From an uncultured SAR86 cluster bacterium (GTDB lineage: Bacteria; Pseudomonadota; Gammaproteobacteria; Magnimaribacterales; AG-339-G14), in NCBI GenBank assembly GCA_902561325.1, contig CACEOL010000002.1:124001-188000 (forward strand): a DNA stretch of 64,000 nucleotides, in the 5' to 3' direction. The translations under genes and the position numbers were made by a program. Position 1 is the stretch's first letter. The number at the start of each line of letters is the position of its first letter. The notes beneath the pieces are model-generated. The model worked only from the letters and a program-made list of their open reading frames with translations, was not told the origin of the DNA and made no database searches. This document shows, piece after piece, positions 19,002 to 31,111 of the stretch.

Positions 19002-19626
19002 AAATTGAGAATACTATTCCGTCATCATCTAAATCCCTAGAAGCTTTTGCATTATAAAAATAATAATCAAGCGATATTGAAAAACCTTTCTGTAAAGTAT
19101 TTATTCCTAAAGCATAATTTGAACCATTAGAAAAATTATCATTTTTATATGAATCAAAATCACCATAAGACAAATAAAGTGAAATATCTTGAAAATCATA
19201 GTTATATGAAATTTCATAATAATCAGGAAAACTATCCAAGCCTATAAAATAAGATATTTCAAAATTAAAAAAAGAAATATTTGTTTTTATTTCATCATAA
19301 TTATCGATTTTAGAATTTGGATAATTCGTTCCTACATAGTTCACAGAAAGATAAATCTCTTTATTTAAATTTTTTTCATATCCAAATTCGTATCCTATTT
19401 CTCTATTTGGATAGGAGGAATTTCCTGAACAGCAATTTTCAATCCATGCACCAGAAAAAAATCCATTATCTAAGGAAAAATAAATATTAGCTCCTACTGT
19501 TGGCTTTCCATTATTTTGTGTAATACCTCTCCAAATTGAATCGCTATTTAGCGAGAATTCAATTTCACTTTCAGAAGTCAATAAATTTGAAAAGATTAAT
19601 AAGATTAAAAGATGAAAGATTTTCAT
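18982..19626 (-). CDS. TorF/Gcw_chp-type putative outer-membrane protein, paralog 1
   Basis: Signal peptide; EFSLNSDSIWRGITQNNGKPTVGANIYF motif. Confidence 0.75.
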   Translation of the reverse strand: MKIFHLLILLIFSNLLTSESEIEFSLNSDSIWRGITQNNGKPTVGANIYFSLDNGFFSGAWIENCCSGNSSYPNREIGYEFGYEKNLNKEIYLSVNYVGTNYPNSKIDNYDEIKTNISFFNFEISYFIGLDSFPDYYEISYNYDFQDISLYLSYGDFDSYKNDNFSNGSNYALGINTLQKGFSISLDYYFYNAKASRDLDDDGIVFSISKKTSF

Positions 19627-19631
19627 AAAAA

Positions 19632-19656
19632 AAAGCCTCTCACAGAGAGAGGCTTT
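19632..19656 (-). terminator. Rho-independent terminator after paralog 2
   Basis: Minus strand AAAGCCTCTC-tgt-GAGAGGCTTT followed by T-run. Confidence 0.85.
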
Positions 19657-19677
19657 AATTTTAACTTAAAAAAGTTC

Positions 19678-20301
19678 TTAAAATGACCTACCAATTGATA
19701 CATAAGCACCATCGTCATCAGACATAGATCCAGCAGTATCAGCTTCAAAGTCATAGTAATAGAAGCCAATGGTGAAATCACCAACGCCCCAATCGTATCC
19801 TACAAGTGTGTTGTCACCAGTATCTTCGTATGAACCATGTGAAATACTAAAAGAACCAGGTCCAGCTTCAGTAGAATATCCAATTTCACTATAAGAAGGT
19901 CCGTTGTTTTGACCATCAGAGTAAAGAATACTTAACCCATAAATATCAAAGCCAACATACGCTTCTTCAAAGTCAAGCGCATCATTACCAGGATAAATTA
20001 CAGAAATATAACCTACGTTATAAGTCATGTTTTCTGCCATTTCTCCAGAGAAACCAAGGTATACATCTAATTCCATAGAAGCAGTGCCTGCACTAGCATT
20101 AGATGCCCAGGTTCCTAAGTAGAAGCCCATATCTGTAGAAAGATCAAATCCTCCGCTAACTGCTATGTCACCGGACGTTTGAGTCATTCCACGCCAAATG
20201 TAGTCACTACTTAAGCCTACATTTCCAGAAATTTCTACTGCGGATGCATAAGAACTCAAGACTAAAAACATGCTTGTTAAAGCTATTTTTATTGTTTTCA
20301 T
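19678..20301 (-). CDS. TorF/Gcw_chp-type putative outer-membrane protein, paralog 2
   Basis: SGNVGLSSDYIWRGMTQTSGDIAVSGGFDL; start refined to MKTIKIALTSMF. Confidence 0.85.
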   Translation of the reverse strand: MKTIKIALTSMFLVLSSYASAVEISGNVGLSSDYIWRGMTQTSGDIAVSGGFDLSTDMGFYLGTWASNASAGTASMELDVYLGFSGEMAENMTYNVGYISVIYPGNDALDFEEAYVGFDIYGLSILYSDGQNNGPSYSEIGYSTEAGPGSFSISHGSYEDTGDNTLVGYDWGVGDFTIGFYYYDFEADTAGSMSDDDGAYVSIGRSF

Positions 20302-20418
20302 ATCATCTCCGTTTATAAATTTATAAAAGATAAACGCATTAAACATCAAAAAAAAGGCTGTTAAAAGAACTTTTTAAGTTTTTTTATTAAAAAAAACACA
20401 AAAGAAAATAAAAAACAA

Positions 20419-20457
20419 ACAAACCTCTTAAAATAATTCAGACTTTAAGAGGTTTGT
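20419..20457 (-). terminator. 14-bp perfect hairpin, likely terminator for paralog 3
   Basis: ACAAACCTCTTAAA / TTTAAGAGGTTTGT with 11-nt loop, T-rich tail on minus strand. Confidence 0.65.
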
Positions 20458-20558
20458 AAACTAAATAAGTAAGTTCTAAGAAAGGGGAATAAAACTTACT
20501 ATTCAGTTTTTTTGGGACCCCCCAGTAAGCAACTGGGAGGATTTAAATATTTATTTAA

Positions 20559-21188
20559 TTAGTAACTAATTGTGAAATACCCACCATCTTCGTCAGATGC
20601 AGAGGTAGTATCATGATTAAAGTCTGAGTAATAAAAACCTAAAGTAAAGTCACCAACAGTCCAATCATAACCAACTAAATAGTTAGTTCCTGTATTTTCA
20701 TAATCTCCATAAGAAATTGAGAAACTACCAGGACCAGCATCAACTGAATAACCAATCTCAGCATAATTATTTGCAGGACCTTCTCCCGCAGCATACATCA
20801 CATATACACCATAAAAATCAAAAGATATGTAAGCCTCTTCAAAATCCCAAGAATCAACACCAGGATATGTATAAGCTATATAACCAACATCGTATCCAGC
20901 ATTTTCACCTAAGGAACCCGCGTACCCTAGATATCCATCAAGTTCTAAAGAACCTGTAGCTGAACCATCTGAAGCTAAAACATTTGCTGCCCATGCACCA
21001 AAGTAAAAACCACTATCATCTTCTAGGTCAAAACCACCACTTACAGAGGGGTCACCTGCATTTTGTGTCATTCCTCTCCAAACATAATCAGTTGTTAATG
21101 CAATATTTCCAGATAAGGAAACTTCTGCAAAACTAAAACTGCTTAATGAAAGAAATAAAGTAAAAAACATTTTTTTTAAAATATTCAT
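20559..21188 (-). CDS. TorF/Gcw_chp-type putative outer-membrane protein, paralog 3
   Basis: SGNIALTTDYVWRGMTQNAGDPSVSGGFDL; closely similar to paralog 2. Confidence 0.85.
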   Translation of the reverse strand: MNILKKMFFTLFLSLSSFSFAEVSLSGNIALTTDYVWRGMTQNAGDPSVSGGFDLEDDSGFYFGAWAANVLASDGSATGSLELDGYLGYAGSLGENAGYDVGYIAYTYPGVDSWDFEEAYISFDFYGVYVMYAAGEGPANNYAEIGYSVDAGPGSFSISYGDYENTGTNYLVGYDWTVGDFTLGFYYSDFNHDTTSASDEDGGYFTISY

Positions 21189-21415
21189 GAATACTCCTTT
21201 TTAAAAATTCAAAAAAATAATTATACAAGTGCAAAAATTAGGGATTTCAGTCAGTACTTTCCTTCAAAAGCTTGCTTTTTGGTACATAAGAGTGCTTTTT
21301 ATAAAAAAAAAGAATAATTGATGATAATTTTCAGTGCAATATTGTTGATAGTTTTTTTAATAATTCATAAAACCTTTTTAAGAGGTTCCGTCTATGTTTA
21401 AATAAGTTTTTTGAT

Positions 21416-22402
21416 ATGGATTATCGAGCTCTAATTACATCTGAAGATAATAAAACTTTTATCAATTCAATTGAAAAAAGAAATATTACAGATCTTCCCA
21501 ACAATGACACACTAATTAAGGTTAAATATTCTTCTTTAAATTATAAAGATGCACTTTCTGCTTCTGGAAATAAAGGGGTGACTAGAAATTATCCACATAC
21601 TCCAGGAATTGATGCAGCAGGTATCATTGAAGAAACTTCAGGAAATGTATTTAAACCAGGAGATGAAGTCATCGTTACTGGTTATGACATGGGTATGAAT
21701 ACTTTTGGAGGTTTTGGAGAGTATATAAAAGTTCCTCAAGAATGGATTGTTAAAAAACCTGATAATCTTTCTCTTTCTGAATCAATGGCTTTTGGAACAG
21801 CAGGTTTAACAGCTGGTTTATGCTTAAGAAAACTTTTAGCTCATGGATTAAAGCCTGAGGATGGAGATGTTTTTGTTTCCGGGGTTACGGGCGGAGTAGG
21901 AATTATTGCTTTGATGCTTTTTAAAAAATTAGGTTTCAATGTGACAGCAATAACTGGAAAACTAGATCAGGAAGAATTTTTAAAAAACTTAGGTGCAAAT
22001 CAAGTAATTGACAGAAATACTTTAGATTTAGATTTAATTTCTCCTTTGCAAAAACCTATATATTCTGGCGGAATTGATGCCGTAGGTGGAAAAATCCTTG
22101 CAAATTTAATTTGCTCTACATCTCAAAGAGCGGCAATTGCATGTTGTGGAATGGTAGGCGGACTATCTTTAGATACAAGTATATTTCCTTTTATTCTTAG
22201 AGGTTTAAGCCTTTTCGGTATAGACTCTGCAGAATCTTTAATAGATGTTAAAAAAGAAATATGGAGTAACTTTTCATCTTCATGGAAATTAGAAAATATT
22301 GATGAAAACATAAAAAATATTTCTTTGGACGAACTTCCGAACGAAATAGAGAAAATTTTAAAGGGAAACCAAATTGGCAGAGTGAGGATTGTGTATGACT
22401 GA
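21416..22402 (+). CDS. acuI: YhdH/AcuI-family NADPH-dependent acrylyl-CoA reductase / quinone oxidoreductase
   Basis: YSSLNYKDALSASGNKGVTRNYPHTPGIDAAG, VSGVTGGVGIIAL. Confidence 0.85.
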   Translation: MDYRALITSEDNKTFINSIEKRNITDLPNNDTLIKVKYSSLNYKDALSASGNKGVTRNYPHTPGIDAAGIIEETSGNVFKPGDEVIVTGYDMGMNTFGGFGEYIKVPQEWIVKKPDNLSLSESMAFGTAGLTAGLCLRKLLAHGLKPEDGDVFVSGVTGGVGIIALMLFKKLGFNVTAITGKLDQEEFLKNLGANQVIDRNTLDLDLISPLQKPIYSGGIDAVGGKILANLICSTSQRAAIACCGMVGGLSLDTSIFPFILRGLSLFGIDSAESLIDVKKEIWSNFSSSWKLENIDENIKNISLDELPNEIEKILKGNQIGRVRIVYD

Positions 22403-22517
22403 AAATAATTTCAACGAAAAAATAGCTAATGAAGATAGCAAGTTAGATTCACTTATGTCTATTTTGATTATTCTTGCAATAACAGGAATTATAGTCTTTT
22501 GGGTGGCTACACAGTAA
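22395..22517 (+). CDS. Putative single-TM microprotein (40 aa), not in supplied ORF track
   Basis: MTENNFNEKIANEDSKLDSLMSILIILAITGIIVFWVATQ*; ATGACTGA overlap upstream and TAATG overlap downstream. Confidence 0.65.
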   Translation: MTENNFNEKIANEDSKLDSLMSILIILAITGIIVFWVATQ

Positions 22518-23491
22518 TGTCTGTTTCAGAGCTTTTCAAAGAAACTAGATTGCCGGTGTTGGCTGCACCTCTTTTTATTATTTCTTATCCAGAACTTGTA
22601 ATTGCCCAATGCAAAGCTGGTGTAATAGGTTCATTTCCTGCTTTAAATGCACGGCCGGCTGAAGAACTTGAAAAATGGATTATTAAAATATCATCAGAAT
22701 TAGAACAATTCAAAAAAGATAATCCAAATGAAATTGTTTCTCCATTTGCTGTAAACCAAATATGTCATAGTTCTAATGATAGGCTTGAGCATGATGTAGA
22801 TGTTTGTGTTAAACATAAAGTGCCAATGGTTATAACTAGTCTAAGAGCTCCCAAATTTGTTGTTGATTCTATTCATAGTTACGGAGGCGTTGTGATGCAT
22901 GATGTTATAAACGTTAGGCACGCAAAGAAAGCAGTAGATGAGGGCGCGGATGGATTAATTTTAGTCTGTGCTGGAGCCGGTGGTCATGCCGGAACATTAA
23001 GTCCGTTTGCATTAGTAAGAGAAGTAAGAGAATTTTTTGATGGACCAATTGCTTTATCTGGAAGTATCTCTGAAGGTTCTTCAGTTTTATCTGCTCAAGC
23101 TTTAGGTGCAGATTATGCATACATTGGAACAAGATTTATTGCTACAAAGGAAGCTAATGCTTCTCCCGGGTATAAGCAAATGATAGTTGATAGTGCTGCT
23201 AACGACATCATGTATAGCCCAACTTTTACTGGTGTTAATGGAAACTATTTAAAGCCTAGCGTAGTAAATGCTGGATTGGATCCAGATAATCTTCCTCATG
23301 CGGATAAGAACGATATGAATTTTGGTAGTTCAGGCCTTTCAGGAGATAATTCAAAAAAAGCTTGGAAAGATATTTGGGGATCGGGTCAAGGAATTGGATC
23401 TATAAAAGAAATAACCTCTGTAAAGGATACTGTTGATAAATTAGTTTCTGAATATCAATCATCAAAAGAAAGACTGAATAAAATTAGCTAA
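22517..23491 (+). CDS. Nitronate monooxygenase / 2-nitropropane dioxygenase family
   Basis: LPVLAAPLFIISYPELVIAQCKAGVIGSFPALNAR, LVCAGAGGHAGTLSPFALVREVR. Start at ATG 22517 (TAATG), not TTG 22499. Confidence 0.9.
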   Translation: MSVSELFKETRLPVLAAPLFIISYPELVIAQCKAGVIGSFPALNARPAEELEKWIIKISSELEQFKKDNPNEIVSPFAVNQICHSSNDRLEHDVDVCVKHKVPMVITSLRAPKFVVDSIHSYGGVVMHDVINVRHAKKAVDEGADGLILVCAGAGGHAGTLSPFALVREVREFFDGPIALSGSISEGSSVLSAQALGADYAYIGTRFIATKEANASPGYKQMIVDSAANDIMYSPTFTGVNGNYLKPSVVNAGLDPDNLPHADKNDMNFGSSGLSGDNSKKAWKDIWGSGQGIGSIKEITSVKDTVDKLVSEYQSSKERLNKIS

Positions 23492-23492
23492 T

Positions 23493-24212
23493 TTAATCTT
23501 TAAAAAATTCTCTGGATAAGAGAAATTGATCGTAGTCCATATGCATGATAGATTGATCGCTTTGATAGGTTAGAGCATTAACACTTCTCTTTATCATTTG
23601 TGCAGGTAATGCAGGCTTTGAGGCATATTTTTTAGCAAACTCAGTAGTCTTTTTTTCTAAATCCTCATCTTTAAGGAGCTCATCTATAAAACCCCAATTA
23701 AAAAGGGTATCAGCATTCTCAATATCACCACTTATTACCATTCTTTTTGTTTTTGAGGGGCCTATAAGCCTTAAAAGCAATGGGAGACCAAACCAATTAA
23801 GATTCATTCCTAGGTCTATTTCAGGATAGGCAACTAAAGTGGTTTTGGAGGCAACCCTAAAATCACAGGCTGATGCAATACATGCTGCCCCTCCTAAACA
23901 GTATCCTCTCAAAGAAGCTATTGTAATTTGATTTAATTTTAAAATTGATTCTATAGCTTCTTTTCCTAAATTTGATTTCCAAATTTCTAATTTAGATAAT
24001 TTATTTTGACTTTCTTTAATATCTGCGCCTGCAGAGAAATCTTTTCCTTCAGACCTATATACAACAACTTTTATCTTTGAATCACTTTCAAGCTCATAAT
24101 TTACAGAAATTAATTCTTTGAGTGTTTGTCTATTGAGTGCATTTAATGATTTAGTTCTTGAAAATGAGACATAAGCAATTTTATTTCTTTTTTCCAGTTT
24201 AAGAAATTTCAT
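23493..24212 (-). CDS. Enoyl-CoA hydratase/isomerase family
   Basis: GKDFSAGADIKES, LRGYCLGGAACIASACDFRVAS. Confidence 0.9.
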   Translation of the reverse strand: MKFLKLEKRNKIAYVSFSRTKSLNALNRQTLKELISVNYELESDSKIKVVVYRSEGKDFSAGADIKESQNKLSKLEIWKSNLGKEAIESILKLNQITIASLRGYCLGGAACIASACDFRVASKTTLVAYPEIDLGMNLNWFGLPLLLRLIGPSKTKRMVISGDIENADTLFNWGFIDELLKDEDLEKKTTEFAKKYASKPALPAQMIKRSVNALTYQSDQSIMHMDYDQFLLSREFFKD

Positions 24213-24236
24213 GTATCTAATTAAGTGATTAAAAAT

Positions 24237-27553
<3,317 letters not shown>

Positions 27554-27564
<11 letters not shown>

Positions 27565-28108
27565 GCTTTTCTTAGTATTTTTATTTCTTCCATTTCTTGT
27601 TTTTACTTGCCCAGAACTTAATAATCTTAATATTTATGGTCAATCTACCAAGACAATATCATTAGATTATGTTCAATCTTTTGAAGGTAAAAATAAATCT
27701 AATATCAAAGGACAAGTTTTTTTTGAGAAACCAAATTTCTTTAAAATAGTAACTTCAAAACCTTCTAAAACTGAGTTGATTGTAAATAATCAAGATGTTT
27801 ATAGGACAGATTATGAACTCAATGAAACAATCAAATACAAACTAAAAAATATTGAATCGCAAATTCCTGCTTTATTGTTATTAAAGTCTAAAAAAAAGCT
27901 TTGTAATTTTTTAAAAAATTCTGAACGGTCTGAATTCATATCTGATGTGAATTTAATCAGTAAAAATAAAATTTTAAAAACGATTTCATACAAAGATCAG
28001 TTTGGAGTAAATACACAAATAAATTTCATTAATATTAATTTAAATGAAGAGCTAGATAAGAAAATATTTGACTATAATAAGAAAACTACTCTCTTAATTC
28101 TCAACTAA
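27554..28108 (+). CDS. lolA: Outer-membrane lipoprotein carrier protein
   Basis: Signal peptide, GQVFFEKPNFFKIVTSKPSKTELIVNNQDVYRTD; conserved position between ftsK and serS. Confidence 0.85.
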
Positions 28109-28109
28109 T

Positions 28110-29378
28110 ATGCTTGATATTAATCTCTTAAGAAACAACCTTGAAGAAATACGGAAAAATCTCCAAAGAAGAGGTTTTGACTTAGACGTAAAGTTATTCG
28201 AAAGTCTAGATTCAGAAAGAAAAAGACTTCAAGTAGAAACAGAATCTCTTCAAGAAAAATCTAATATTGTTGCCAAGGAAATTGCTCAAGAAAAAAATAA
28301 AAATACTAAGAATCAAAATCTCGAAGATGCAAAAAAAAATTCAAATGATTTAAAAAAAATTAAAACAAAGCTTGATAAAGCTTTAATAGATTTAAATAAC
28401 TTTCTACTGGAAATACCCAACGTCTTATCAAAAGACGTTCCAGAAGGTAATTCTGAAGAAAATAACAAAGTCATATACGAAAAAGGAACTATTCCAGAAT
28501 TTTCTTTCAAAATTAAAGATCATCAGGAGCTGGGAGAACTATCTAATGGAATAAATTTTGAAGAATCTGTAACCATTGCAAAATCTAGATTTGTAGTTAT
28601 GAGAAAAGAAATGGCTAAATTACATAGAGCACTAGCTCAATACATGCTGGATACTCATGTAGAAAATGGCTATGAAGAAATTTATGTGCCATATCTTGTA
28701 AACAAAAATTCATTAGAAGGAACAGGACAGTTACCAAAATTTGAAGAGGATTTATTTAAAATATCTAAGGAGGAAATGTATCTCATACCAACGGCTGAAG
28801 TTCCCGTATCAAATATTTATAGAAATAAAATTTTAAATTCAGAAGAATTACCTTTTAATTACGTTGCTCATACTCCATGTTTTAGAAGCGAAGCTGGCAG
28901 TTATGGAAAAGACACAAAAGGAATAATTCGCCAACATCAATTTGATAAGGTCGAACTCGTAAAATTTGTGCATCCTGAAGATTCTGAAAAAGAACTTGAT
29001 ACTTTAACCAATGATGCTGAAAGTATCTTGATTAACTTAAATTTGCCTTACCGAAAGGTTATTTTGTGTAGCGGTGATACAGGCTTTGCGTCTTCAAAAA
29101 CTTTTGACTTAGAAGTCTGGTTTCCAAGTCAAGATACATACAGAGAAATTTCATCTTGTTCTAATTTTAAAGATTTTCAAAGTAGAAGGATGAAAATCAG
29201 AATCAAACAATCTAAAGAAAATATTTTTTGTCATACTATCAATGGTTCTGGCTTAGCAGTTGGTAGAACATTAGCTGCTATTTTGGAAAATAATCAGACT
29301 GAGAAGGGGACAGTTATTATTCCTGAAGTTCTAGTTGATTATATGGGTGGAATAAAAGAATTAAATCTGTCTAGATAA
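28110..29378 (+). CDS. serS: Seryl-tRNA synthetase
   Basis: MLDINLLRNNLEEIRKNLQRRG, class II motifs (CFRSEAGSYGKDTKGIIRQHQFDKVE). Confidence 0.97.
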   Translation: MLDINLLRNNLEEIRKNLQRRGFDLDVKLFESLDSERKRLQVETESLQEKSNIVAKEIAQEKNKNTKNQNLEDAKKNSNDLKKIKTKLDKALIDLNNFLLEIPNVLSKDVPEGNSEENNKVIYEKGTIPEFSFKIKDHQELGELSNGINFEESVTIAKSRFVVMRKEMAKLHRALAQYMLDTHVENGYEEIYVPYLVNKNSLEGTGQLPKFEEDLFKISKEEMYLIPTAEVPVSNIYRNKILNSEELPFNYVAHTPCFRSEAGSYGKDTKGIIRQHQFDKVELVKFVHPEDSEKELDTLTNDAESILINLNLPYRKVILCSGDTGFASSKTFDLEVWFPSQDTYREISSCSNFKDFQSRRMKIRIKQSKENIFCHTINGSGLAVGRTLAAILENNQTEKGTVIIPEVLVDYMGGIKELNLSR

Positions 29379-29409
29379 TTATATTTTTCCTGATAAACTC
29401 TTTCGCCTT

Positions 29410-30426
29410 ATGGAATTTTTAGTTGATTATGGGTCTTTTTTGCTTAAGACCATCTCTTTTATTATTATAATCTCAATACCTTTTCTAATTTTATTTTCAT
29501 CAAAAGGGAAAGATGCTTCACTTTCTGGCACATTAAAAATTACAAATTTATCAGACAAGCTAGATAATATGGCTGGAGCGGTTAAGTCTTTAACATTAAA
29601 TAAAAATGAAAGAAAAAAGCTTCTAAAAGAAAAGAAAAGAAATTTAAAGGCTAAAAAAAATAAGTCCATTTCAAAGCCAGTTTTTGTTTTGAATTTTAAT
29701 GGTGATATTGAGGCCTCAAGTGTTGAGAATCTTAAAGAAGAGATAACAGCTATATTAAAAAGTGAAACTAAATGCCAAGAACTAGTTTTGAGATTAGAAA
29801 GCCCAGGTGGGACTGTTATAGGATATGGTTTGTGTGCTGCTCAATTACAAAGATTAAGAGATGCAGGAATTAAAGTAACAGCCTGTGTAGATAAAGTAGC
29901 TGCATCAGGTGGATATATGATGGCATGTGTATGCAATAAAATAGTTTCATCTCCTTTCGCAATTATCGGATCCATAGGAGTAGTTGCAGCTATTCCAAAC
30001 TTTCATAAAGTACTCAAGAAAAATAATGTGGATTATGAACTTCATACCGCGGGAGAATATAAAAGAACTATCACTATGTTTGGAGAAACTACTCCTGCTG
30101 GCAGGAAAAAGTTTAAAGAACATTTGGAAGATATACACATTCTATTTAAAGATCACATTAAAAAATTTAGACCGTCTTTAGATATGAAAAAAATAGCTAC
30201 GGGTGAAACTTGGGAGGGTATTAAAGCTCTTGAGGTTGGATTAGTCGATGAAATTTCAACAAGTGACGAGTATCTTTTAAATCTATCAAAAAAACATGAA
30301 ATATTTGAAATTTCCTTTATAACAAAACAGAATCTTCAAGATAAATTAAGCTTTTTTATTTCCAATACCTTAACAAGACTAATTTCTTCTCTAGAAACTT
30401 TTTTTAATAAGAATAAATATAGGTAG
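29410..30426 (+). CDS. sohB: Inner-membrane peptidase SohB (S49)
   Basis: RLESPGGTVIGYGLCAAQL, DKVAASGGYMMACVCNKIVSSPFAIIGSIGVV. Confidence 0.92.
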   Translation: MEFLVDYGSFLLKTISFIIIISIPFLILFSSKGKDASLSGTLKITNLSDKLDNMAGAVKSLTLNKNERKKLLKEKKRNLKAKKNKSISKPVFVLNFNGDIEASSVENLKEEITAILKSETKCQELVLRLESPGGTVIGYGLCAAQLQRLRDAGIKVTACVDKVAASGGYMMACVCNKIVSSPFAIIGSIGVVAAIPNFHKVLKKNNVDYELHTAGEYKRTITMFGETTPAGRKKFKEHLEDIHILFKDHIKKFRPSLDMKKIATGETWEGIKALEVGLVDEISTSDEYLLNLSKKHEIFEISFITKQNLQDKLSFFISNTLTRLISSLETFFNKNKYR

Positions 30427-30454
30427 TAAGAATCTGAAAAATTATTTTTTTAAG

Positions 30455-30682
30455 TTATTTCTTTAAGATTGCAAAAATTATTATCAAAGAAACAAGAGCT
30501 AAAAGACCATTTTCACCAAAAAGATTCATTACCTCAGAAAAATTTGTTAAAACATTTCCAAAGACAGGGGTTTCAGGACCAAAGATAAGTCCTATCAATA
30601 AAGATATAGCAATAAATAAACCTAGGACTTCGGTAGACTTATAAAGAAATTTCCTGATTTTTTTAAATTTAAATATTTCCAT
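30455..30682 (-). CDS. Small hydrophobic membrane protein (75 aa), paralog of the next
   Basis: Two TM-like segments; AAGAGGTATAAATG Shine-Dalgarno context. Confidence 0.65.
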   Translation of the reverse strand: MEIFKFKKIRKFLYKSTEVLGLFIAISLLIGLIFGPETPVFGNVLTNFSEVMNLFGENGLLALVSLIIIFAILKK

Positions 30683-30696
30683 TTATACCTCTTAAA

Positions 30697-30723
30697 TTGA
30701 GCCGAAGTAAAACTCCGGCTCAA
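30697..30723 (-). terminator. Intergenic hairpin between the two microprotein genes
   Basis: Minus strand TTGAGCCGGAGT-TTT-ACTTCGGCTCAA (12 bp incl. one G-U). Confidence 0.55.
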
Positions 30724-30731
30724 AGCTAAAA

Positions 30732-30953
30732 TTACTTAAGTAATTTATAAAGCAGTGCTGCAGCTAGAAGACCTACAATCCCTGCATCACCCAATTGTTG
30801 GATGACTCCCAAAAGATTGCCAAGAACTCCGCCGAAGAACCAAGCATTATTATCAAAAACAATACCGGCAACAACACCAAGACCGATTACACCAACTAAG
30901 ATTCCAGTTAACCCAGAAACTAAGTCTCTAATCATATCAAACGCTTTATCCAT
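30732..30953 (-). CDS. Small hydrophobic glycine-rich membrane protein (73 aa)
   Basis: Strong Shine-Dalgarno GGGGAGGTACCTTATG places start at MDKAFDMIRDL rather than MGRYL. Confidence 0.7.
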   Translation of the reverse strand: MDKAFDMIRDLVSGLTGILVGVIGLGVVAGIVFDNNAWFFGGVLGNLLGVIQQLGDAGIVGLLAAALLYKLLK

Positions 30954-31111
30954 AAGGTACCTCCCCATTTATATGTGATTTAGCTAACTAATAAAAACAC
31001 AGGGAAATTGGTCCTTCAATTTTTTAAATTTTTTAGCTACTATCTAAGTCAATTTCTGTCAAACTTATATTGTTAACAGAAATTAAATTTAAAAATAACA
31101 CAAGTATAAAA

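Noticed and set aside
20717-20959. 80-aa His/Gln/Asn-rich ORF
   Set aside because: Antisense to TorF paralog 3; composition is a by-product of the opposite strand.
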